Of a stretch of DNA of 63,552 bases, positions 33,611 to 40,640 are shown piece by piece (position 1 is the first letter of the stretch; each line of letters opens with the position of its first letter). A program made the translations under genes and the position numbers. The notes under the pieces were generated by a model. It did no database searches. It saw nothing but the letters and a program-made list of their open reading frames with translations, and was not told the DNA's origin. The stretch is from a virus, in the IMG/VR virus record IMGVR_UViG_3300022744_000006, positions 1-63,552 of that record; one strand, 5' to 3'.

Positions 33611-34563
33611 CGCAACCTTGCCCTTCTGAGCACGTTCAACGGCGCCCTGATCTTGCGCGTCTCCTCTCGCACGAGGTTCCCATAGAGATTCTCGAAGCGG
33701 GTGAGATCAGCCGTTACATCTCCGGCGAAGTTCGCAGCTTTCTGCTGGTATCCGCGCTGGATCAAAATCTTCGATGATGCAACGTCGACAACGCATCGGT
33801 GGAAGTCGACAGGGAGAACCGGCCACTCGCTCTGGCCGTACACTCGAACCCTGTCACCGGCGACCACGCTATCCAGCACGCACGGGGTGATGATGGTGAA
33901 TGTCGTGCCAGATACGGTAGCTTGTACGTCGCCAACGATTGGCTCAAACCACCCATCGGTTCTTACAATGTCGATCCTGACCGTTCCGCCAACCGCGACA
34001 GGATTCAAGGGATCGCTGTAGTCGAACGGAAGAACAGCAACGCCAATCTGCGCCGTTGAAGCGTTGACGCTGTTCACGTTTCCGTATGCCAGCGGCTGCG
34101 CCGGGGTGAGAGTGCTTGGCTTTCGATAGTGGGATACCCTGAGCACGAATCCGGTGCTGTCTGGAGTGGGGAAGAGGACGATGTCACCGCCGCGGATCGC
34201 GTAGTAAACCGGTGTCCCCGTGGTGCTCTTCGCGCCTTCGAACAAATCCGTGTGGCCCTCCTCGAGCTTGACGAGTCGAGAGAAGTCGATGGTGGACAAG
34301 CTGCTGGTCGAGCCGATGCCAATCTCCACCTTGCTAAGCACCGTGGAGCTCTGTCGGATTCTGTATGACTTCTTGCCGGCGACGCACGCATCGTAATACG
34401 ACGTGAGCCAGATGCCGTTTCGGAACCCAACGATCGTGTCCTGAAACTTCGTCGTGAGAGCGTCGGACATCTCGCGCAGAAGCACCGAGTCGGGATAGTC
34501 GACGGCGCCGTCCTCGATCTGACAGTTCAGCCGAAGCTGAGCAAGCATGTCCGTGGTGTTCAT
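33607..34563 (-). CDS. Head-tail adaptor / tubular protein A-like, 318 aa
   Basis: N-terminal helices (DMLAQLRLNCQIEDG, VLLREMSDALTTKFQD) are followed by the typical adaptor pattern WLTSYYDACVAGKKSYRIR, then GTPVYYAIRGGDIVLFPTPDSTGFVLRVSHYRKP, a 70-residue beta insertion, and a C-terminal helix bundle (LPVDFHRCVVDVASSKILIQRG). This fits the protein joining portal to nozzle in podoviruses. It is larger than T7 gp11 because of the insertion near 175-240. Confidence 0.7.
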   Translation of the reverse strand: MNTTDMLAQLRLNCQIEDGAVDYPDSVLLREMSDALTTKFQDTIVGFRNGIWLTSYYDACVAGKKSYRIRQSSTVLSKVEIGIGSTSSLSTIDFSRLVKLEEGHTDLFEGAKSTTGTPVYYAIRGGDIVLFPTPDSTGFVLRVSHYRKPSTLTPAQPLAYGNVNSVNASTAQIGVAVLPFDYSDPLNPVAVGGTVRIDIVRTDGWFEPIVGDVQATVSGTTFTIITPCVLDSVVAGDRVRVYGQSEWPVLPVDFHRCVVDVASSKILIQRGYQQKAANFAGDVTADLTRFENLYGNLVREETRKIRAPLNVLRRARLR

Positions 34564-34935
34564 TTAGTAGCCCGCATCTCCCCAGGGATCGTCTTTCCAT
34601 CCACTGGCCAGCGGAGCGTCAGGGTTACCTCCACTTTTGTCGGGCGTCTTGCTGTCGCTCTTGAGATAGGCTTGGAGCAACGAACCGATGTTGTTGTTCC
34701 GGGAGTTCTTTGCATTCTCCCCGATCTCGTTCAGGCCGAAGCGCATGTTTGCAGCTTCTATCCCGTACGGGTTTCCGCCTTCTGACTCTGCTTGCCGCTG
34801 CATGATGCCAAGACGAGTCTTGGTCATCAGGTTCTGCTTTTGACGAGCTTCTTCGGCTCGCGCCTGTTTGTCGCTAGCGGCTGCAGCGAGCAAGGCAATG
34901 ATGGGGAATGCCACTACCAACCTCCTTGGAACCAC
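34564..34935 (-). CDS. Hypothetical protein with N-terminal hydrophobic helix, 123 aa
   Basis: Residues 8-20 are hydrophobic (VVAFPIIALLAAAAS), followed by a long charged helix (KQARAEEARQKQNLMTKTRL) and a polar Gly/Asp-rich end. It could be a membrane-anchored coiled coil or an internal peptide. It ends one base before the adaptor gene. Confidence 0.55.
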   Translation of the reverse strand: MVPRRLVVAFPIIALLAAAASDKQARAEEARQKQNLMTKTRLGIMQRQAESEGGNPYGIEAANMRFGLNEIGENAKNSRNNNIGSLLQAYLKSDSKTPDKSGGNPDAPLASGWKDDPWGDAGY

Positions 34936-36011
34936 CCACTGGCCATGCCAGCGAGTTTATTGAACCACTCTGGATCGAAGCTTTGCCCACGACCTTGCTT
35001 CTGTGGCGTCGAGGCTGGAGCTGCTGCAGCTCCCGGAGATGCTGGGGATGCTGGGGATACGGCGGGCGCTGGCGCGGCGGCTGGGCCAGCGTAGTAGCTG
35101 CCGTCTGCTGCCGTTGGCTGCGCTCCCTCCGGAACTCCGTACGTGTCTGCGTCAAGCTTGGCGCGCTTGACGTTCTCCTCCGCGACGAGCTTGGACACAA
35201 CGTCCGGGGCGTAGTAGTTGCCCTCTGAGTCGTACTGACCGCCGTTGCTTGCAGCACGTGCTTGAGCGGCTTTTACGCGTGCTTCTTTTTGGTCGTCATA
35301 CGACTCGTTGCCAGAAGCTTTCCACTTGGCAATGTTCTCCTGGTCGATCTGCGACTTGCGAACCGCGTTCTTGGAGTTGCTTCCGTACGAGTTGAGCTCT
35401 TCGAGCTGCTGGTCTGTGTAGCCGCCAGCGTACTGCCGCTGTGGGTTTGGCTTGGGCTTCTCCGCAGGGGCTGGATCTTGGGTCGGAGCTGCCGTATCCG
35501 ACGGAGTCTGTTGGCGGGGTTGCGCCGAGCCGCCGCCGCCGAATCCGCCAAGCATCGAGCCCATGGCAGAGCCAATGCCGCTCATCCCGCTCATCAGGCT
35601 TCCGATGTCGAAGCCTCCGGCTCCGGATGCTCCGCGCGGGGTAGAACCAGGGCCGAGCGAGCTCCCGAACGTCTTGGCCGCTGGGACGCCGGCCGAGGGA
35701 AGCTGCAGCCAGTTCCCAACGTCGCCGAGCGCGCTGCCGCCCGGACGCGGGGCCGTCATGACCGTTCCGGTTTGTCCTGGAGAAAATATCTGGGTGAGAT
35801 CCGGAAGGGTACCCCAGTTTCCCACCGCGCCGAGCGCGCTGCCGCCCGGACGCGGAGCGGCCATTGCACCGGGTGATCCTGGGAGGATGTCCCCGATGCC
35901 GGCCGCGGCGTTGTTCGCCCGAGCTTGCTTGTTGATGACGGCCGCAGCTGCGGGATCGTTCATGCCCCAAGCGGGCGCGCTGTTGAAGCTGTAGGGCATT
36001 ACACCAGCCAA
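34914..36011 (-). CDS. Low-complexity Gly/Pro/Ala-rich virion protein, 365 aa
   Basis: The N-terminal half has a tandem duplication of APRPGGSALGxVGNW..LP (about residues 52 and 87), then a Gly/Met/Ser tract (MSGMSGIGSAMGSMLGG). Residues 185-290 are a charged helical region (QIDQENIAKWKASGNES; KARVKAAQARAASNGG) and the end is Pro/Ala-rich. It lies between capsid and adaptor genes and shares style with the two genes upstream. Possibly a head decoration or head-tail completion protein. Confidence 0.55.
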   Translation of the reverse strand: MAGVMPYSFNSAPAWGMNDPAAAAVINKQARANNAAAGIGDILPGSPGAMAAPRPGGSALGAVGNWGTLPDLTQIFSPGQTGTVMTAPRPGGSALGDVGNWLQLPSAGVPAAKTFGSSLGPGSTPRGASGAGGFDIGSLMSGMSGIGSAMGSMLGGFGGGGSAQPRQQTPSDTAAPTQDPAPAEKPKPNPQRQYAGGYTDQQLEELNSYGSNSKNAVRKSQIDQENIAKWKASGNESYDDQKEARVKAAQARAASNGGQYDSEGNYYAPDVVSKLVAEENVKRAKLDADTYGVPEGAQPTAADGSYYAGPAAAPAPAVSPASPASPGAAAAPASTPQKQGRGQSFDPEWFNKLAGMASGWFQGGW

Positions 36012-36880
36012 GCTCCTTGGTTACGTGCCACTTCCTCGTCGGTCGGCGCGCGGGGGGCGGGGGGCGGGGGAGGACGCACCACGATGGGCGGAGCTGCCGG
36101 CGGCGCTGGTCGGCGCGCTGGCTGCTGAGCTTGCTGAGGAGATGGCTGGCTGATGGGGCGCTGCCCGGAGTCGTACGTGACCACTCGGCCATCACCCGTG
36201 GTGACAGTCCGCAGGATGGTTCCGTTGGGAGACAGGCCAGCGATCTGCTGGTCGCCGTTCCCGGCGTTGTCGTACTGGGTGTACTGGAACGACGGTTGAC
36301 CGCCGCTCGCGGGAGCAGACTGCACCTTGTACGGCCCGGTGTTTCGAGCTGGTTCGCTGGCGGTCTGCGGCGTCGATCCGCCTGCCCCACCGCCACTGCC
36401 AGCCGCCTGCGGAGCGGCCTGCTGTGGCTGCCGAGGAGCAGCCCAGGGGATGCTTGCCGCGAAGCCACCTGGCATCTGGAGCTGCCCGCCCTGACCTGCG
36501 CCGCCCATGATCCCGCCCGGCTGCTGCGCTCCCCATGCTGCGAGGTTGGGCATCTTTGGCGCGGCCGGCGCCGCTGCCGCTGGGTGATCGTTCTGCGCCA
36601 TCCAAGGCGCCTGAAAACCTGTGTGCTGCGCTGCGCCGCCGGTGCCCCATGGCAGCTTCGGCATCTGCGGCATCTGGAAACCCTGCCCAGCGCCGCCCAT
36701 GATCCCACCCGGCTGTGCTCCCCACGATGGCGCGGAGAAGCCGCCCGGCTTCGGGAAAGCGGCAGCTGCGTTGCTGGCCATCTGACCAAAGGCGCTCATC
36801 GCCCCGCCGAACGGAGAAGCTCCGCCGCTGGGCGCGCCGCCGGCAGAAGGAAGTCCAAACTTTGTCCAATCGACCGGCAT
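35999..36880 (-). CDS. Low-complexity Gly/Pro/Met/Gln-rich protein, 293 aa
   Basis: Nearly the whole chain is disordered: GGIMGGAGQG occurs twice, with MPQMPKLPWG, PGGFAASIPWAAP and Pro/Gln tracts. A short ordered segment lies at about 185-230 (SFQYTQYDNAGNGDQQIAGLS; ILRTVTTGDGRVVTYDSG). The MPxGFAAxxPW motif is shared with the next gene upstream. It overlaps the neighbouring stop. Role unknown. Confidence 0.5.
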   Translation of the reverse strand: MPVDWTKFGLPSAGGAPSGGASPFGGAMSAFGQMASNAAAAFPKPGGFSAPSWGAQPGGIMGGAGQGFQMPQMPKLPWGTGGAAQHTGFQAPWMAQNDHPAAAAPAAPKMPNLAAWGAQQPGGIMGGAGQGGQLQMPGGFAASIPWAAPRQPQQAAPQAAGSGGGAGGSTPQTASEPARNTGPYKVQSAPASGGQPSFQYTQYDNAGNGDQQIAGLSPNGTILRTVTTGDGRVVTYDSGQRPISQPSPQQAQQPARRPAPPAAPPIVVRPPPPPAPRAPTDEEVARNQGAWLV

Positions 36881-37516
36881 TTAGAAGCTCCAGCGTCTCG
36901 GGCCCTGCTGCCCTCGTTCGAGCTCGTCATTGCGCTCTGCGCGAACGGGAGCCGCTCCTGGAGTTACTGCGGGCGTTGCGCCTGGCGCCGCTGCCGGCGC
37001 GCCCGCCACAGGTGCCGCTGGCGTCTTTGGCGCAGGTCGACCCCACGGGAGGTGGGCCGCAAAGCCCCGCGGCATCTGCATGTTGCTCACGCGCTCGCCA
37101 TGCATTCCACCATGCTCGCCATGCATTCCGCCGTGGCGGCGGTGGCCCATGCCCGGCATTCCCGGCGCTCCGCCGTGGCCGAGCAGATTCATCTTGCTTG
37201 GATCCCATGACCAGGACCCCGGCTTGCCGTCGGCGCCCGCTTCACCGCGAGACCACCCGAGTCGGCCGGCCATTTCATTCATGCGACCCTCAAGGTCGCC
37301 TTGCCCCGCACGTCCTTCGCGAGCTCCGCCGCGCGCTCCCCACACATCGCGCAGTGACGGCAACGGGGCTGAGCCTGGAAGCTGGACAGGTGCAGTGGTC
37401 GGCGCCGCGAGTGGGCCCTGACCTGGAGCCGCCGTCGGCGGCATGGCCGCGGGGGCCGCTGTTGGATACGCGTCAGGCAACGCCTGGCCCGGTAGCTGAT
37501 CGTCTTCTGGGTACAC
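36881..37516 (-). CDS. Low-complexity Gly/Pro/His/Met-rich protein, GTG start, 211 aa
   Basis: GTG 37516 has GGAGG four bases upstream. Disordered Pro/Ala N-terminus, a short charged helix (EGRMNEMAGRLGWSRG), then HGGAPGMPGMGHRRHGGMHGEHGGMHGE, a His/Gly/Met repeat that might bind metal, and MPRGFAAHLPWGRP, shared with the neighbouring gene. It is the first gene after the major capsid terminator, so it needs read-through or its own promoter. Confidence 0.5.
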   Translation of the reverse strand: MYPEDDQLPGQALPDAYPTAAPAAMPPTAAPGQGPLAAPTTAPVQLPGSAPLPSLRDVWGARGGAREGRAGQGDLEGRMNEMAGRLGWSRGEAGADGKPGSWSWDPSKMNLLGHGGAPGMPGMGHRRHGGMHGEHGGMHGERVSNMQMPRGFAAHLPWGRPAPKTPAAPVAGAPAAAPGATPAVTPGAAPVRAERNDELERGQQGPRRWSF

Positions 37517-37525
37517 GTTGCCTCC

Positions 37526-37572
37526 GAAAAAATACCGGGACCGCGCGAGGCAGACGACTCACGCGATCCCGG
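37526..37572 (-). terminator. Intrinsic terminator after major capsid gene
   Basis: On the minus strand CCGGGATCGCG pairs with CGCGGTCCCGG (positions 37572..37562 and 37545..37535, one G-T) and is followed by TATTTTTT. This is a classical Rho-independent terminator directly downstream of the capsid stop. Confidence 0.75.
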
Positions 37573-37582
37573 ATAGCTGTTG

Positions 37583-38911
37583 TTAGGAAGCCAGCGCGAC
37601 GCCGCCGTTGGCGGTGTTGTTCTGGATGCCCGTGATCAGGAAGTTGCGGTACGGCATCTCAAACACAGGAGCCTGGTTCGAGAAGATGCGCATCGAAGCG
37701 CCCGCGTTGCTCGGCATGTGCGTGAAGAAAGCCTCCGCGCCGCCGCCGATTGGACGCATCGTCAGGTCGGTTGAGCCGACGCGACGGAAGTTGTCCGTGG
37801 AGATAAAGAACGCCTGGCCCTGCTTGGCGTACTGGTAGACGGTCACCTCGATGATTCCCGCTGCCGTCTCGTACATCAGCTGGCTTGCGCCCTGACGCTT
37901 CACCTTGTCGGTGTTGCCGGTGAAGCGCTGCAGAGCACTTGCCTCTTCGGCAAGGTCAGCGAAGGTCGGCGCGCAGACGAACAGCTTGCCGCCGTTCTTC
38001 ACGCCGTTGATGGACACGGCAGCCGCCATGGCCATGATCTTCGCGCGCGACAGGGCGCCGCCCGCGGAGAATGTCATGCAGCGCCACGGAGCAACCGACG
38101 CGGCGTTGATGCCGAAGATGGTACCCGTGTTGTTGTAGATGGCTTCGAGTCCGAAGCACGACTTGGTGCGCCATCCCAGCGGGACGATGCGGTCGTTCGC
38201 CGCGACGGTCGCCGCCGAAGCTGCCTTGGTCAGCGTAAGACGGGTCTGCGTGGTGCTCGGGCGAGCGTCCACGTTGACGTTGGTCTCGCGGAGCGTGGTG
38301 CCGTCAGCCTGGTAGATGTCGACCTTCATGCCGCTGCCGGCAGAGCCGGAGCCGCCGCCGGAGGCGATGATCCACAAGCCGGGGATCCAGCTCGCTTCCG
38401 TGAGGTAGACGACCTGCGTGGCGCCGAGGTTGACGCCGGAGACAGATCCGCCGACCACGCCGATGTTCGAGGCAATGGCAGTCGATGTGCCCGGACCGTA
38501 CGCCAGGGCGAGCTCGCGGTAGAGCGCAGCACCCTGCAGCATCGCCTGAACGGTCTGGTCGAGTGCGGTCTTGTAGGACCCACCCGTGCTGCCGTTGCCG
38601 TTGCCGTTGAGGCTCTTGTAGATCGTGTCGTACGACACAACCGACTGGAGCATGATCGTTGCGCCGTCGAGGTTCGCATTGAGTACGGTCGAATCGACCG
38701 CGGGATTCAGTGCGAATGCGCTGTTGTCGACGTTCGCGGTCTGGCCGAGCTCGAGGCCGGTCAGGACGGGAAAGTTGTAACCGAGACCGGGGCGGTTCTC
38801 GGAGGGAACGAAGTCACCGGCATCAGCCAGGGTGTGCTCGTCTGGCAGCGGGTCGATCCATCGACCGTAGCGCTGCTTGAACATACCCTGGACGTTAGTA
38901 AAACTCGCCAT
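37583..38911 (-). CDS. Major capsid protein, 442 aa
   Basis: The context (terminase, portal, scaffold, then this) and sequence fit a HK97-like capsid protein: an N-terminal arm (VQGMFKQRYGRWIDPLPDEHTL), a central Gly/Ser-rich beta region, and a C-terminal half with GGALSRAKIMAMAAAVSINGVKNGGKLFVCAPTFADL and TDLTMRPIGGGAEAFFTHM, then a final FLITGIQNN. GGAG lies eight bases before the ATG. It has its own candidate promoter (39239..39266), a hairpin leader and a terminator, so it is probably expressed as a strong single-gene transcript. Confidence 0.85.
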   Translation of the reverse strand: MASFTNVQGMFKQRYGRWIDPLPDEHTLADAGDFVPSENRPGLGYNFPVLTGLELGQTANVDNSAFALNPAVDSTVLNANLDGATIMLQSVVSYDTIYKSLNGNGNGSTGGSYKTALDQTVQAMLQGAALYRELALAYGPGTSTAIASNIGVVGGSVSGVNLGATQVVYLTEASWIPGLWIIASGGGSGSAGSGMKVDIYQADGTTLRETNVNVDARPSTTQTRLTLTKAASAATVAANDRIVPLGWRTKSCFGLEAIYNNTGTIFGINAASVAPWRCMTFSAGGALSRAKIMAMAAAVSINGVKNGGKLFVCAPTFADLAEEASALQRFTGNTDKVKRQGASQLMYETAAGIIEVTVYQYAKQGQAFFISTDNFRRVGSTDLTMRPIGGGAEAFFTHMPSNAGASMRIFSNQAPVFEMPYRNFLITGIQNNTANGGVALAS

Positions 38912-39144
38912 AACACAGACTCCAAAACGATTAGGGGTTGATTCCCTTTCGCTCGGCGTGCCGTGCTACGTGCGTCTCTCTGAGTGCCGATACTGGGTGC
39001 GGAGTCCTCGGGATCGGGCCGGTGGTTTTCCGTCGCCCTAGCCGTTTCCGGTTGCTGCGCTAAATGGTCCGGTATGGGGTCAGAACTACAGGTGCAGGGT
39101 TCCTACGAAGGATGATTTTTTTCCGGAGAATCTATTGCTTGGGC

Positions 39145-39180
39145 GCGGTCATCGGACGGTTAGATTTGTCCGATGACCGC
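39145..39180 (-). promoter_or_regulatory. 13-bp perfect hairpin in capsid leader
   Basis: GCGGTCATCGGAC (39145..39157) is the exact reverse complement of 39168..39180, with a ten-base loop. No U run follows on the minus strand, so it is more likely to stabilise or regulate the capsid mRNA than to terminate. Confidence 0.65.
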
Positions 39181-39238
39181 TCCTTCGCCGCCGCGCTCCG
39201 GGATGTGTTCCGCGGCATGTCTTGTCATCGACAGGCGG

Positions 39239-39266
39239 ATCTTACGTGATGCTACTCATACGTCAA
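39239..39266 (-). promoter_or_regulatory. Promoter of capsid gene, TTGACG-N16-TAAGAT
   Basis: Minus-strand TTGACG (39266..39261), 16-base spacer, TAAGAT (39244..39239). It lies upstream of the capsid leader and downstream of the scaffold stop. Confidence 0.6.
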
Positions 39267-39309
39267 CTGCAATATAGTATGTGTACAAACGTATGGCGTT
39301 TAGAAGGTG

Positions 39310-40611
39310 TTAGACTCTTCCGCGAACCGCGTTGTTGAAGTCGCTGATCCGCATGCGTTGCTGCCGCTGTTGCAGGGGCGCTCCGGCAGGCCCTGGACCG
39401 GCCGACACTGGAGGAAGCTGCGGCTGTCGGCGAGCAAACTGACCACCTTGCGGAGCTCCGGAAGGGACGCGTGGTTGCTGGGCCGGCGGAGCCGCTGGCG
39501 CATCTCGTTGCAGGTACTGGTTGTGACCAGCAACATGCAACTCCACATCGTCCATCGCGGCGCGCATCACACGCTCGACGAACTCACTGGTCAGATCTTG
39601 TCCGGCAATGCCGGGGAGCTGCGCGTTGAAGTGTTTCTCGAACAGCGTCTGTGAGAGCGGAGTGTTCACGAAGCCGAGCTGAGCAGCGACCTTTGGCGCG
39701 ATGTGGCTCAGCTGCTGAAGGTAGATCTGTCTGATCTGCTCGACAGACGGGCCACCGTCGGCCTGTTGTTCCCGCGGCGCTTGCTGAGCTTTCAGCGTCC
39801 GATTCTCGATCTCCAGCCGCTGCAGCTCTGCACGCTGGGCACGCAAAGCCCGATGAACCTCGCGCTGCTCGGGAGTCATCCGCCGCTCGGCATCCAGCTG
39901 CGTGCCGTAGATGATTGCGGCCTTCGCGAAGCCTGGAAACTTGCCCAGGAACACCATGGCGTCCAGGAACTTATGCCCGTCGTCCATGTCGACAAGGAGC
40001 TTCTGAAGTCCAGCCTCGCGCTGCTCCAACGAAGCTTTGTACGCGTAGAGCTCGCGCAGCTTGTTCGAGTAGTCGGTGTGGAGTTGGTACCCCTTCACGG
40101 CCTCGGAAACTGGGATACGGAAGCGCTGGCCGTTCACCTGGGCGACCACGAACTTGTCGTGAAGCACGTCGGGGAGATCATCGGCCTTCTTCCACGCCTG
40201 GTATTCATCGATCCAAGCGCGAATCTCGTCGGCGCTCACCACCTGCGCCTGATGAACCTCGCCCTCGCCCTCGCCCTGTGGGATCGGGGCGAGCGGATCG
40301 TCCTCCACCGCAAGCGCCATTGATTGGGCGTCCTGCGGGGTGCCGAACGGATCGAATGGGTCAGCTCCTTGCTGCCGGTCGACCAGTCCAGGGTTCTGCA
40401 AGCCGATCGATTGGCCCGGTTGGCCGTCGGCGCCGAACACCGTCTGCTGCGAGAGCGCGGGCTGAATGCCGGCGCTCGAAAACGCATTGAACTCGCCAAC
40501 GCGAGCTCGCTGCTGCCCTGGAGCTGGACCGGACGGTTGGTTTACCGCTTGTCCACCCTGTGATGGAGCTGCGGTCTGCCCGCCGCCCCCTCCGCCGTTT
40601 GCGTCTGCCAT
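39310..40611 (-). CDS. Capsid scaffolding protein, 433 aa
   Basis: Position between portal and capsid plus architecture: disordered Gly/Gln/Pro N-terminus (1-125), an acidic ordered region (EIRAWIDEYQAWKKADDLPDVLHDK, then AVKGYQLHTDYSNKLRELYAYKASLEQREAGL), a long coiled coil (about 235-285, RALRAQRAELQRLEIENRTLKAQ) and a disordered, Pro-rich tail ending in a basic MRISDFNNAVRGRV, typical of scaffold C-termini that bind capsid protein. Its leader contains hairpin copy 2, eight bases before the ATG, and no separate strong SD. Confidence 0.75.
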   Translation of the reverse strand: MADANGGGGGGQTAAPSQGGQAVNQPSGPAPGQQRARVGEFNAFSSAGIQPALSQQTVFGADGQPGQSIGLQNPGLVDRQQGADPFDPFGTPQDAQSMALAVEDDPLAPIPQGEGEGEVHQAQVVSADEIRAWIDEYQAWKKADDLPDVLHDKFVVAQVNGQRFRIPVSEAVKGYQLHTDYSNKLRELYAYKASLEQREAGLQKLLVDMDDGHKFLDAMVFLGKFPGFAKAAIIYGTQLDAERRMTPEQREVHRALRAQRAELQRLEIENRTLKAQQAPREQQADGGPSVEQIRQIYLQQLSHIAPKVAAQLGFVNTPLSQTLFEKHFNAQLPGIAGQDLTSEFVERVMRAAMDDVELHVAGHNQYLQRDAPAAPPAQQPRVPSGAPQGGQFARRQPQLPPVSAGPGPAGAPLQQRQQRMRISDFNNAVRGRV

Positions 40612-40619
40612 ATATCAGT

Positions 40620-40635
40620 TTCTCATCCCGGAGAA
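40620..40635 (-). promoter_or_regulatory. Start-site hairpin, copy 2
   Basis: TTCTC/GAGAA stem with the CGGGAT loop on the minus strand, eight bases before the scaffold ATG. Same 14-base core as the other copies. Confidence 0.8.
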
Positions 40636-40640
40636 TCCTG

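Larger units (their letters stand above)
38912..39309 (-). other. Long leader of capsid gene, no ORF
   Basis: This 398-base gap holds a minus-strand promoter (39239..39266), a 13-bp hairpin (39145..39180), and an ATTCTCCGG fragment near 39118..39126 that resembles the start-site hairpin. The rest has no convincing gene. Confidence 0.6.

Noticed and set aside
35296-36789. 497-codon leftward frame across two virion genes
   Set aside because: Arg/Ser-rich composition typical of a shadow frame; the genes at 34914 and 35999 have better starts and coupling.
39064-39249. 61-codon rightward frame in the capsid leader
   Set aside because: Runs against the virion operon, crosses the 13-bp hairpin and lacks an SD.
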